DNA of 64,000 nucleotides from Neorhizobium sp. SOG26 (GTDB lineage Bacteria; Pseudomonadota; Alphaproteobacteria; Rhizobiales; Rhizobiaceae), in contig NZ_CP025512.1 in the NCBI RefSeq assembly GCF_003491345.1, positions 682,001-746,000 on the forward strand. Direction: 5' to 3'. Below the pieces are notes generated by a model. That model did no database searches. It was given only the letters and a program-made list of their open reading frames with translations, and was not told the DNA's origin. Position numbers and translations under genes: made by a program. Shown piece by piece: positions 33,893-41,395 of the stretch (its first letter is position 1; every line of letters starts with the position of its first letter).

Positions 33893-33932
33893 GCATCGGG
33901 TCCGACCTCCTCGTTCAGGCCGGACCCGATGC
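33893..33932. terminator. Perfect 12-bp stem-loop between convergent RES toxin and mscS genes
   Basis: GCATCGGGTCCG at 33893-33904 pairs with CGGACCCGATGC at 33921-33932 around a 16-base loop. On the plus strand it is followed by ATCCTTTCC. Its position between two converging genes suggests a bidirectional terminator, although the U tract is short. Confidence 0.6.
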
Positions 33933-33942
33933 ATCCTTTCCT

Positions 33943-34836
33943 TCAGGTCCGCACGCTGCCCGGTTCGTCCGCGCCCAGGGGCGCCGGAGGTCCGCTCTCA
34001 CCGGGAGCATCGTGGGAAGATACCTGAGGGTCTGGAATTCCTTCGGGCTGCTTGCCGAAGGCAAGTTTCGCCGCCTTCGTCAGCTCACGGCTGGAAATCC
34101 ACCAGTCGCTGCTGCTTGTCCAGTAACGAAGCGTAATCGTGGCGCCACCAGCGTCAAAATCCGCCACATAAACCACCGGCGGCGGGTCCCGCAGCACGCG
34201 CTTGTCGCGCCCGGCAAGCGCCATCAGCTTGGCTTGCGCGCGGGCAAGATCGTCGGTCGCCTCAATCCGCACGCTGATCTCGTTGCGGCGCGTCGGGCGC
34301 CGGCTGTAATTGGTGATCGGCACGTTCCACAGCGTCGAGTTCGGCGCCAGCCGGTAGACGCCGTCGGAGGTTTTCAACTCGGTGGCAAACAGCCCGACAT
34401 CCACCACGATGCCCTGGATGTTGCCTGTCTCGATCGACTCCCCAACACGAAACGGACGAAGCACGAGAAGCATGATGCCGGCCGCGATATTCTGCAGCGT
34501 TCCCTGCAAGGCAAGGCCCACGGCCAGGCCGATCGCGCCGAGTGCCGCGAGAATCGAGGCCGTCTGCACGCCGAACTGGCCGAGCACCATGACGATGACC
34601 AGCACCATGATGGCGTAGCGGATGATGTTGGCGAAGAACTGCGAGAGCGTCGCATCGATGCCGTGGATACGCGACAGGCCATTATGCGCCCAGCGGCTGA
34701 CGAAACGTGAGATCAGCCAGCCCAAGATCAGCAGGATGATCGCACCGATGACGGAGAAAGAGTATTGGACCGCCAATGCGCTCAGCTGCGCAAGTGCTGC
34801 GCGCGTCGCAACGACGAAACCTGACGCTTGCTCCAT
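33943..34836 (-). CDS. mscS: Small-conductance mechanosensitive channel MscS
   Basis: A 297-aa inner-membrane channel opening under osmotic downshock. Three N-terminal transmembrane helices are followed by the Ala/Gly-rich pore helix (ILAALGAIGLAVGLALQGTLQNIAAG, residues about 94-120) and the beta domain (VGESIETGNIQGIVVDVGLFATELKTSDG). The C-terminal alpha-beta cage and a Pro/Gly-rich tail follow. The length is close to E. coli MscS (286 aa). No strong Shine-Dalgarno sequence precedes the ATG. Confidence 0.93.
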   Translation of the reverse strand: MEQASGFVVATRAALAQLSALAVQYSFSVIGAIILLILGWLISRFVSRWAHNGLSRIHGIDATLSQFFANIIRYAIMVLVIVMVLGQFGVQTASILAALGAIGLAVGLALQGTLQNIAAGIMLLVLRPFRVGESIETGNIQGIVVDVGLFATELKTSDGVYRLAPNSTLWNVPITNYSRRPTRRNEISVRIEATDDLARAQAKLMALAGRDKRVLRDPPPVVYVADFDAGGATITLRYWTSSSDWWISSRELTKAAKLAFGKQPEGIPDPQVSSHDAPGESGPPAPLGADEPGSVRT

Positions 34837-34951
34837 TCGGCCGGCCTTTGGACTGTTCCTGAAGGTCTCGTAATTGGCGCAACCCCACCGGAGGTCAAGG
34901 CAATCGGGCGATGTTTTTTGGTTTTCTGTAAGTTGCTGGAATCGCTAGGGA

Positions 34952-35482
34952 TTACGAATCAACTATCGCCCGCAGCGGCAACACGAAAGAGGCGCGTCCA
35001 TCCGTCTCCGCACCACGTCCGATTGCCTTTACGGCAGCGATCAGCCGGCCGTTGCGGCCGAGAATCTTGTCGCCGAGTTCAATGAGCCGCGGGTTTGGCG
35101 TCGCATGCGGCGCCGCCTTGCGCAGGCGTTTGGCAAGTGCCGCATCATCCTCTTCGGGATGAATGGCAAGCACCGAGATGAGTGCAGCGGCCGGTGAGCG
35201 CGACACACCCATCCAGCAATGCACGACCATTGGCGTCTGCCCGTCCCAGCCGCGCACGAATTCGATCAGCCGCTCCACATGCGCCGCACTTGGCGCCACC
35301 AGATCTCCGGTGCCGGCAAAGGCGATATCGTTCATCGCGAGTTTCAGGTGCCGCTCGGGGCTGATGAGGCCCGGCCGGTGGAAATCCTGTTTTTCGGCGA
35401 TCAGGCTCACGAGGTGCGTGGCGCCGTGACGGACGGCAGTCTCGGCAATACTGGCAAGCGGGCAGACGATGATCTTGCTCAT
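34952..35482 (-). CDS. Dual-specificity/tyrosine phosphatase-like protein
   Basis: A 176-aa protein with the Cys-based phosphatase P-loop HCWMGVSRSP (Cys89 to Arg95, CX5R). A general-acid Asp could be in MNDIAF near residue 52. Relatives act on phosphotyrosine or small phosphoesters; the substrate is not known. The start overlaps the stop of the upstream HD gene by four bases. It is the last gene of the YgfZ-HD-phosphatase operon. Confidence 0.87.
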   Translation of the reverse strand: MSKIIVCPLASIAETAVRHGATHLVSLIAEKQDFHRPGLISPERHLKLAMNDIAFAGTGDLVAPSAAHVERLIEFVRGWDGQTPMVVHCWMGVSRSPAAALISVLAIHPEEDDAALAKRLRKAAPHATPNPRLIELGDKILGRNGRLIAAVKAIGRGAETDGRASFVLPLRAIVDS

Positions 35483-36114
35483 GCGGGTGTGCCTGCACCG
35501 CGCATCGACTCGATCTCGTGGAAACGCGCCAGCATCTTTTCCTGCGCTTCGAGCGCCGGCATGGGCTCGATCGGCAGCATGTCGGCAGAGATACCGCGTG
35601 GCTGGCCAAAATATTTCCGTGCTTCGGCAATCGAGAAACCTGCGAGTTCCGTCGCCTCGAAATAGGCGGCGACCGTATCCGCCTTCTTGATCAGCGCCTT
35701 CAACTCGCGCGACGGGTGTGGCGGCAGGCCGAACCGCAGGTGGATCGCCGCCTCCAGCCGCTGCTCCACCGCCTTATACCCGCCACCAACGACGGACTTG
35801 AACGGCGAGATCATGTCGCCGATTACATATTCCGGTGCGTCATGCAGCAGCGTCATCTGCAAGGCGTCGGGCCCGAAGGCGGGGTTCGTCCGCTTGAAGA
35901 TCTCCTCCACCACCAGGCAATGCTGCGCAACCGAGAAGGCATGGTCGCCGCGTGTCTGGCCGTTCCAGCGCGCCACGCGCGCCAGCCCATGGGCGATGTC
36001 GGAAATCTCCACGTCGAGCGGCGAGGGGTCGAGCAGGTCGAGCCGCCGACCAGACAGCATCCGCTGCCAGGCGCGCGCCGCGACCACTTTTGCTGTGCCC
36101 GCCACTGGGGTCAC
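35479..36114 (-). CDS. HD-domain phosphohydrolase, YfbR-like
   Basis: A 211-aa HD hydrolase. Motifs include RGDHAFSVAQHCLVVEEI (His near residue 58), TLLHDAPEYVIGDMISPFK (His-Asp near residue 86), and a later Asp in KKADTVAAYFEATE. YfbR-type enzymes dephosphorylate deoxynucleoside monophosphates. Start GTG 36114 is favoured because it overlaps the ygfZ stop by four bases (GTGA), the same coupling used by the next gene. The frame is open further upstream inside ygfZ. Confidence 0.85.
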   Translation of the reverse strand: MTPVAGTAKVVAARAWQRMLSGRRLDLLDPSPLDVEISDIAHGLARVARWNGQTRGDHAFSVAQHCLVVEEIFKRTNPAFGPDALQMTLLHDAPEYVIGDMISPFKSVVGGGYKAVEQRLEAAIHLRFGLPPHPSRELKALIKKADTVAAYFEATELAGFSIAEARKYFGQPRGISADMLPIEPMPALEAQEKMLARFHEIESMRGAGTPA

Positions 36115-36953
36115 TGTTCGGCCTCTTGCGCATCCGTGGGGAAGGAAAGCTCCGTCCATTCCGGCAGGGAGAGCGTCACAGGCACATCCCCGGCGGTGAT
36201 CGGCGTGCCTGCCGTGATCGCGTCACCGACCCGATCAATGCGCACGATGGCAAGTGCCTTGTTGCCCGCCACCGAGCCAAGCGTGCCGACAGGCTTGCCG
36301 CCGGCAATGATCTCTGTACCGGAGGCGGGAAGGGCGCCTTGGCCGGAGACGAGCGCCACGCGACGGCGGGCGGTGCCACGGTGCTGCATGCGCGACACGA
36401 CCTCCTGGCCGACATAACATCCCTTGCGGAAGGACAGGCCGTCCGTCTTGTCGAGAAGCACGTCGTGGGGAAAGGCGTCCTGCAGCGCGTAATCGGGGCC
36501 CGCGGAGGGAATGCCGCTCTCGACCCTGAGCGTGAGGTACGCGTGTTCCGGCCCGTCCGCGTGTTTTCCGGATTTGCGTGACAACTCCATGCCGGCTTTT
36601 GCGAAGGCTGCGTCCTTCACCTCTGCATTACCTGCATCGTCGCCCCAGAACAGGCTGACACCCTGTTCGTCCGCGGTGGTGATCGTGACAGCGGCGCGCA
36701 GCTTGTACATGGTCAGACGCCGCACCAGCGCTTCGACCTGCTCGTTATCCGTCTCGACCAGGAAGCCGTCGCCGTCGCGCCAGATGAGGAAGTCAAAGAG
36801 GATCTTGCCTTGCGGTGTCAGCAATGCGCCCGGCCGCGCCTGGTTTGGCGGCATCGATTCAACGTCAGTGGTGATCAGGCCCTGCAGGAAATCCTGCGCC
36901 TCCGGTCCGGAGACGCGCACGAAGCTTCGGGACGGAAGATAGGCGGAAGGCAT
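36111..36953 (-). CDS. ygfZ: Folate-binding YgfZ/GcvT-like protein
   Basis: A 280-aa tetrahydrofolate-binding protein that helps maintain some iron-sulfur enzymes. The diagnostic motif KGCYVGQEVVSRMQHRG (residues about 178-194) contains the conserved Cys. The N-terminal GcvT-like fold shows DFLQGLITTDV and LLTPQGKILFDF. It heads a coupled three-gene operon with the HD hydrolase and the phosphatase. About 100 bp separate it from the periplasmic-protein gene upstream. Confidence 0.93.
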   Translation of the reverse strand: MPSAYLPSRSFVRVSGPEAQDFLQGLITTDVESMPPNQARPGALLTPQGKILFDFLIWRDGDGFLVETDNEQVEALVRRLTMYKLRAAVTITTADEQGVSLFWGDDAGNAEVKDAAFAKAGMELSRKSGKHADGPEHAYLTLRVESGIPSAGPDYALQDAFPHDVLLDKTDGLSFRKGCYVGQEVVSRMQHRGTARRRVALVSGQGALPASGTEIIAGGKPVGTLGSVAGNKALAIVRIDRVGDAITAGTPITAGDVPVTLSLPEWTELSFPTDAQEAEQ

Positions 36954-37052
36954 GGGAAGAAAATCCGGTTTCTCGATAGCCGAGAGTTAAGACGTCCGGG
37001 TGGTCGGGACAAGATGCTTGGCGGGGAGAGGCGACGGAAGCTGACAGCGGGG

Positions 37053-37862
37053 TCAGTCGCCGCCGGAGAAGAACTTCCACTTGCCGTCCGGCGCAATGCC
37101 GAGCCGGAAGAAATTGTAGTTGCCGTTCTCTTCCATGCCGGCGAGGTCACCGGCGGTGACGATGCGAAGCAGGTCGACGCGTTCCGGCGGCGTCAGCGTC
37201 TTCAGCGGCTTGCCGGCAAAATACGGCCAGACATATGCCTCGTCCGGTGTGCCGGCGTCGAAACGTGCGGTACCCGTCGACAGGATGTCGAGCATGATGG
37301 CCAGCAGTTCCTGGCCTTCCGCATCGCCCGAGAAGTTCTTGAGCGCGTCGATAGGGTCTTCGAACTCGTTGTTCATGACATTGGTCTGCGAGTCGCCGGA
37401 GCCGAACAGCGGCCGCAGTCGCTCGATATCGCCGGAGGCGGCGGCTTCGACGATCTGCTCGCGCATCGCCTTCACGGGCGCGGGAAGGGTCGACAGGTCA
37501 TGGATGATCTCGACGGGGGCGTCATCGGCCTTGGCGGCCGGTTGCTGCGCCGGCTGGGCAGGTGCCTGCGCGTCGCCCGTGCCAGTCTCAGGGGATGGGG
37601 CTGCTTCCGTGCCCGATTCAGCTTGCGAGCCGGAGCGATCGATCGCCGGTCCCGGTGATGGCAGCGTGGTGCCCTCGAAGGCCTCGAGGACGAATTCTTC
37701 GGCTGGCTCCTGGTGTTCTGCCGATTGATCTTCGAAAGCGGGCGCGATTTGCGAAAGCGCAAAGGCATTGCCTGCCGCAAGCGAAAGCATGCAGGCCATC
37801 GCCGTTGCGGCTATCGTCTTCGCCAATGTCGTGGACTGTTTCGTTTCCGCTGCGCCGTGCAT
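37053..37862 (-). CDS. Periplasmic protein of unknown function
   Basis: A 269-aa protein with an N-terminal signal peptide (residues about 12-36, hydrophobic core TIAATAMACMLSLAAG). A low-complexity Glu/Pro/Ala/Gln linker follows (residues about 45-110), then a folded C-terminal domain of about 155 residues: REQIVEAAASGDIERLRPLFG, ENFEDPIDAL-like region, AYVWPYFAGKPLKTLTPPE, NYNFFRLGIAPDGKWKFF. The domain recurs in rhizobia to my memory but has no assigned role. GAGG precedes the ATG. It starts 14 bp after the small gene upstream (37877-38134), so the two are probably one operon. Confidence 0.8.
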   Translation of the reverse strand: MHGAAETKQSTTLAKTIAATAMACMLSLAAGNAFALSQIAPAFEDQSAEHQEPAEEFVLEAFEGTTLPSPGPAIDRSGSQAESGTEAAPSPETGTGDAQAPAQPAQQPAAKADDAPVEIIHDLSTLPAPVKAMREQIVEAAASGDIERLRPLFGSGDSQTNVMNNEFEDPIDALKNFSGDAEGQELLAIMLDILSTGTARFDAGTPDEAYVWPYFAGKPLKTLTPPERVDLLRIVTAGDLAGMEENGNYNFFRLGIAPDGKWKFFSGGD

Positions 37863-37876
37863 GGAAACCTCGCTTG

Positions 37877-38134
37877 TTATTGCAGCTTCCGCTCCGGAGA
37901 GAATTCGCCGGCCAGCATCCGGTCTCTCAGGGAATCCAACAGGGCTTCGGCACCAGTTTCACCATGGATACGAATCGTCTCGCGCATGGCGAGAACGAGC
38001 GCGGCATCGGCAATGATTTCCGGCTCGATGCCATCGGCGCGACCGTCTGCCCAGGCTTCGCTCTGATACTCCAATGCAACCTGCATCTTCTCATGCACAA
38101 TCATGTCGTCGATGTCGTTGCGGCCTGTTTGCAT
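37877..38134 (-). CDS. Small acidic protein of unknown function
   Basis: An 85-aa soluble protein that is probably all-helical: VHEKMQVALEYQSEAWADGRADG, then IIADAALVLAMRETIRIHGETGAEALLDSLRDRMLAG. There is no signal peptide, Cys or known motif. Its stop is 14 bp before the start of the periplasmic-protein gene. I do not recognise it, and coding status rests on codon use, position and the tight fit with its neighbour. Confidence 0.7.
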   Translation of the reverse strand: MQTGRNDIDDMIVHEKMQVALEYQSEAWADGRADGIEPEIIADAALVLAMRETIRIHGETGAEALLDSLRDRMLAGEFSPERKLQ

Positions 38135-38211
38135 TCTATCGTCCTCGGCGTCGTTTGATTACTAGCCCGTTAAAAACTTTAGCAGCCTTTTATCAAAACG
38201 ACACGGGCTGC

Positions 38212-38238
38212 TGCCAAAAGAGGTAAATAATCCTCTAA
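38212..38238 (-). terminator. Putative intrinsic terminator of the TIGR02301 gene
   Basis: On the minus strand AGAGG (complement of 38232-38236) pairs with CCTCT (complement of 38219-38223) around an 8-base A/T-rich loop and runs into TTTT. A second, larger inverted repeat (AGCAGCC/GGCTGCT, 38180-38213) follows and also leads to a T run. Confidence 0.5.
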
Positions 38239-38675
38239 TTTCCAAAGCGCCCGGCAATTTCTGTGGCAAGTGTTGCGCCTTCGTTACGGTAGCGATCTTC
38301 GGCCGTGCGCGCCGCGTCCGTGCATGAGGTATGGACGGATGCAAAGGTGCGGTAACCGCGGTTGAAGGCGGCGGTCAGCCGCTCGCGCCGCTTCGGTTCG
38401 TTGGCGGTATCAGAATCAAGAAGCTGCTGCATCGACTGGCGCCAATCGGGGGCTGCGGGTGCGCCACACAACCGGCGCAGATAGGTGATCGAGCCGAGCA
38501 CTTCGGAAAGCCGGATCAGTTGCGCGTCGTAGGGCGCGGGCTTTTCTTCGGCCGGCGCAGCCGGCGGCGGTGGCGGGGGTGTTGCCGTCTTCTGCTTGGA
38601 AGACTGCGCGCCTGCAGGCGTCGCCGCTGACAGGGTCAGCAGCGCAATGCAGGTGATGTGGGCAATCTTCTTCAT
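38235..38675 (-). CDS. TIGR02301 family periplasmic protein
   Basis: A 146-aa protein with a signal peptide (residues 1-23, ending PAGAQ) and a proline-rich linker with a run of Pro. The conserved domain follows: YDAQLIRLSEVLGSITYLRRLCG, DWRQSMQQLLDSD, and RRERLTAAFNRGYRTFASVHTSC. Two Cys (in RRLCG and HTSC) could form a disulfide. The family is restricted to alphaproteobacteria as far as I recall and has no known function. The start at 38675 removes an upstream extension lacking signal-peptide features. Confidence 0.85.
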   Translation of the reverse strand: MKKIAHITCIALLTLSAATPAGAQSSKQKTATPPPPPPAAPAEEKPAPYDAQLIRLSEVLGSITYLRRLCGAPAAPDWRQSMQQLLDSDTANEPKRRERLTAAFNRGYRTFASVHTSCTDAARTAEDRYRNEGATLATEIAGRFGN

Positions 38676-38706
38676 GCAGATGTCCAGGCGGTTGATTCTC
38701 TTGTGT

Positions 38707-39132
38707 TTAGCGGGGTTTGGCGCCTGCCGCCAGTCTCTCGGCGCATTCAAGCACACTGGGTGGAACCGGAAGCGAGCGGATCTCGTCCACGGTGTACCAG
38801 CCGGCCTCTGCGGCATCGTCGGCGGCGATCGCCTCCATGTTAATATCCGCCTCTACCCGGAACACCGACAGGAAGAAGTGCTGCCCGCCAGCCTTCTCGC
38901 TCTTCAGGTCATAGGTCGCAAACAGGGTGGGGCTGTGCGCCTGGATCCCGGTTTCCTCGAAGAGCTCCCGCAACGCCGTTTCCGCCGCCGTTTCGCCGGG
39001 CTCCGCGCGCCCTCCCGGAAAGGCAAACAGATCCGCCGATGGCGGGTTGATGCGCCGGACCAGCAGGAACCGCCCATCCCGTTCCAGGATGGCGGACGAC
39101 GCAGCTTGTGGCGCGGGCATGGGTGGGGCCAT
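38707..39132 (-). CDS. NUDIX hydrolase
   Basis: A 141-aa hydrolase of nucleoside-diphosphate derivatives. The NUDIX box is nearly perfect: GGRAEPGETAAETALRELFEETGI (residues about 41-64), with the catalytic REx2EE as RELFEE. The substrate is unknown. The start ATG at 39132 is supported by GAGGTC upstream; the frame continues upstream inside the higA coding region. It lies eight bp after higA, so it may be co-transcribed with the HigBA module. Confidence 0.9.
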   Translation of the reverse strand: MAPPMPAPQAASSAILERDGRFLLVRRINPPSADLFAFPGGRAEPGETAAETALRELFEETGIQAHSPTLFATYDLKSEKAGGQHFFLSVFRVEADINMEAIAADDAAEAGWYTVDEIRSLPVPPSVLECAERLAAGAKPR

Positions 39133-39140
39133 TACTGACC

Positions 39141-39464
39141 TCAAGCCGCGCTGAGCGTGGGGATGCCGCTCACATCGACCTCGCGCTCCGCATGCCACGC
39201 ATCGTATGCTGCCTGCATCCGCAACCAGACGGACGCACCGTCGCCGAACATCTTGCCGAGCCGTGCCGCGACATTCGGGGAAACGGGTTTGCGCTCGCGA
39301 AGGATGTCGTAGAGTTGCTGGCGGGAAATGCCGAGAAGCTCCGCGATCTCCATCTTGGTCTTGCCCGTGGCGGCAATGATTTCTTCCAGCAGCGCGCCGG
39401 GATGCGACGGGCATCGTTGGATCGGTCGTCTCACCTCAAACTCTTCCAACCAAACCTCCTTCAT
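39141..39464 (-). CDS. higA: HigA-type antitoxin (HTH)
   Basis: A 107-aa protein of the HigA/VapI family. The N-terminal PSHPGALLEEII motif is followed by the HTH KTKMEIAELLGISRQQLYDILRERKP and the NVAARLGKMFGDGASVWLRMQAAYDAW segment. It should neutralise HigB and repress the operon. It lies nine bases downstream of the toxin gene, the reversed toxin-first order typical of higBA. The AAGGAGG ribosome-binding site before the ATG is strong, which would favour high antitoxin synthesis. Confidence 0.92.
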   Translation of the reverse strand: MKEVWLEEFEVRRPIQRCPSHPGALLEEIIAATGKTKMEIAELLGISRQQLYDILRERKPVSPNVAARLGKMFGDGASVWLRMQAAYDAWHAEREVDVSGIPTLSAA

Positions 39465-39472
39465 TCAGCCTG

Positions 39473-39751
39473 CTAATGGTATTGCTCGAAATCGACGCGC
39501 GTCGTATCCGTTCCGTCGAACTCGAACGTGATGCACCACGGCCCATTCACGTGAACGGTGTAGCGTTGCGGGTCGAAGCCGTGCAGTGCGTGGAAATCGA
39601 AACCCGGCAGATTCATATCCTCCGGCCTTTCAGCGACATCGAGACGGTCGAGCCGCGTCAGGATGCGCTTGTGCATCTTGACATCGATCTTGCCGGATTT
39701 GCCGGTTTCAAACAGGGCGGCAAGCGCCTTGCTTCGGAAGGATCTGATCAT
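39473..39751 (-). CDS. higB: HigB/RelE-type toxin, possibly leaderless
   Basis: A 92-aa mRNA-interferase-type toxin of the RelE/HigB fold: MIRSFRSKALAALFETGK, then HALHGFDPQRYTVHVNGPWCITFEFDG ending DFEQYH. The motif NGPWCITFEF with following DTTRVDFEQYH is typical of HigB. I chose ATG 39751 rather than 39766 because the best promoter places the -10 box over the upstream ATG and the transcription start at the A of 39751. That implies a leaderless message. The antitoxin gene follows immediately. Confidence 0.9.
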   Translation of the reverse strand: MIRSFRSKALAALFETGKSGKIDVKMHKRILTRLDRLDVAERPEDMNLPGFDFHALHGFDPQRYTVHVNGPWCITFEFDGTDTTRVDFEQYH

Positions 39752-39785
39752 GTTGGATGTAAGCATTCAGCTTACATCACGTCAA
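39752..39785 (-). promoter_or_regulatory. higBA promoter and operator
   Basis: On the minus strand TTGACG (complement of 39780-39785) and TTACAT (complement of 39757-39762) lie 17 bases apart, matching a sigma-70-type promoter. The perfect palindrome TGTAAGC-ATTCA-GCTTACA (39758-39776) covers the spacer and -10 box, the expected HigA operator position. Five bases separate the -10 box from the higB ATG. Confidence 0.65.
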
Positions 39786-39873
39786 CCTGCTTTCGATGCG
39801 GAGCGGCGGAATTTCGATCGCGGAGATGAATCGCATTGCATCCGCTGAGCGGTTTCTGCTCAAGTACCGCCAC

Positions 39874-40200
39874 ATGAAAACCTACGCGCTCTACGCCATT
39901 GCCGCACTTGCCGAAATCGCCGGCTGTTACGCCTTCTGGGCGTGGTTCAGGCTTGGCCGCTCCGTCTGGTGGCTTGCGCCGGGAATGCTGTCGCTGGTGG
40001 TCTTCGCCTGGATGCTGGCATTGGTGCCGAGCGATGCTGCGGGGCGGACCTTCGCCGCTTATGGCGCGATTTATATCTTCGCCTCGGTTCTGTGGCTCTG
40101 GGCGGTCGAGGCGCGGGTGCCGGATCGCTGGGATATCCTGGGCGCAGCAGTGTGCCTCGTCGGCGGCGCGATTATCCTGTTCGGGCCGCGGACCGCCTGA
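39874..40200 (+). CDS. ynfA: YnfA/UPF0060 family membrane protein
   Basis: A 108-aa inner-membrane protein with four transmembrane helices, the family's usual length. Landmarks are [17 protein letters not shown], a central [18 protein letters not shown], and a C-terminal [16 protein letters not shown]. Relatives are small-multidrug-resistance-like, but the substrate is unproven. The ATG at 39874 ([12 protein letters not shown]) has no obvious Shine-Dalgarno sequence. It is divergent from higBA. Confidence 0.92.
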   Translation: MKTYALYAIAALAEIAGCYAFWAWFRLGRSVWWLAPGMLSLVVFAWMLALVPSDAAGRTFAAYGAIYIFASVLWLWAVEARVPDRWDILGAAVCLVGGAIILFGPRTA

Positions 40201-40245
40201 CCCTCCTTGCTTGACCCTCATCGGGCGCGATGCCATCTCTGGGCC

Positions 40246-41013
40246 ATGTGTGGACGTTATGCGCTGACGGCTGATTCCGACGAAGTCTACGAGTTCATGA
40301 ACGCGCTGGGCGAGGGTGCTTTCCCGGCGCGCTACAACATCGCGCCGACCCAGCCGATCCTGATCGTCGTCTCGTCCGAGCGTCGACAGCCGGGCAGTAA
40401 CCTGCCGGAGCGCCAAGCGGCGCTTGCCCGTTGGGGCTTCCTGCCGGGCTGGGTGAAGGATCCCAAGGATTTTCCGCTGCTGTTCAACGCGCGGGCGGAA
40501 ACGGCCATCGGCAAGGCCTCGTTCCGGGCGGCCATGCGGCATCGCCGCGTGCTGGTGCCGGCGAGCGGCTTTTACGAATGGCGCCGCCCGCCGAAGGAAA
40601 GCGATGCCAAGCCGCAGGCCTACTGGGTCCGGCCAAAGCGTGGCGGCATCATTGCCTTTGCCGGGCTGATGGAAACCTGGTCGTCGGCCGATGGCTCGGA
40701 AGTGGATACAGCCGCCATCATGACCACCAAGGCCAACAAGACGATGCGGCAGATCCATGAGCGCATGCCGGTGGTCATCCAGCCGGAGGATTTCGAGCGC
40801 TGGCTGGAGTGCAAGACGCAGGAGCCGCGCGAGGTGGCGCATCTGATGCAGCCTGTGGAGGAAGATTTCTTCGAGGCGGTGCCGGTGTCGGACCTCGTCA
40901 ACAAGGTCTCCAACATGGGGCCGGAGTTGCAGAAGCCGGTACCGGTGGCAGAGCCGGTGGAGCCCTTTGCCGCAAAGGCGAAAGCGGATTCGCGCCAGAT
41001 GTCACTGTTCTGA
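40246..41013 (+). CDS. yedK: SRAP-domain protein YedK (abasic-site DNA-protein crosslinker)
   Basis: A 255-aa protein of the SOS-response-associated peptidase (HMCES/YedK) family, which covalently shields abasic sites in single-stranded DNA. Cys2 (MCGRYAL) is the crosslinking residue once Met1 is removed. Further signatures are YNIAPTQP, LFNARAET, RRVLVPASGFYEW and HERMPVVI with the catalytic-site His. The start at MCGR (40246) is required for a free N-terminal Cys. The protein ends SRQMSLF, and the final five residues resemble a bacterial sliding-clamp-binding motif (QL[SD]LF). Confidence 0.93.
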   Translation: MCGRYALTADSDEVYEFMNALGEGAFPARYNIAPTQPILIVVSSERRQPGSNLPERQAALARWGFLPGWVKDPKDFPLLFNARAETAIGKASFRAAMRHRRVLVPASGFYEWRRPPKESDAKPQAYWVRPKRGGIIAFAGLMETWSSADGSEVDTAAIMTTKANKTMRQIHERMPVVIQPEDFERWLECKTQEPREVAHLMQPVEEDFFEAVPVSDLVNKVSNMGPELQKPVPVAEPVEPFAAKAKADSRQMSLF

Positions 41014-41088
41014 AAGCCGCGTGCCGCGGCTGGGCAGATTGAACCGCTGATGAGCGGCTGGTTGCGAACTGGCGCCTGGGGTAAAAAC

Positions 41089-41226
41089 TCAGCCGGCGGG
41101 GTTGAGCTTGGGCGTGCGCTTCAGCATCAGCGCTGCCGCAACGACGGCCTTCAGTCCGAGCGGACGGTAAGGCGTGGTGAGTTCAGTCTTCGTTTCGGCC
41201 GTCTTGCTGGTCTTCTCGCTGCTCAT
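41089..41226 (-). CDS. 45-residue small protein upstream-facing between yedK and pssA
   Basis: A short gene with an excellent ribosome-binding site (GAGGAGA five bases before the ATG, complement of 41224-41226). The 45-aa product is hydrophilic for 20 residues (SSEKTSKTAETKTE), then has a conserved-looking YRPLGLKAVVAAALML segment and a basic tail (KRTPKLNPAG). The central segment could be a short amphipathic or membrane-associated helix. I do not know a function. Coding status is supported by the Shine-Dalgarno sequence, the clean stop and codon bias. Confidence 0.65.
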   Translation of the reverse strand: MSSEKTSKTAETKTELTTPYRPLGLKAVVAAALMLKRTPKLNPAG

Positions 41227-41395
41227 CGATCTCTCCTCTCGCACGCGATTCATGGTCTGCTCCGCGCTTTCCGCAGCAAAACCGGCGGAATCGTGACGGG
41301 CAGGCGCTGTTTGGCACCTGCCCGTTCTAGGAGCTTCATCTTGTCGCAGACTGTTGCGGGAAAGATGCAGGATATGGGGCCGGGAGCCTCCGCCT

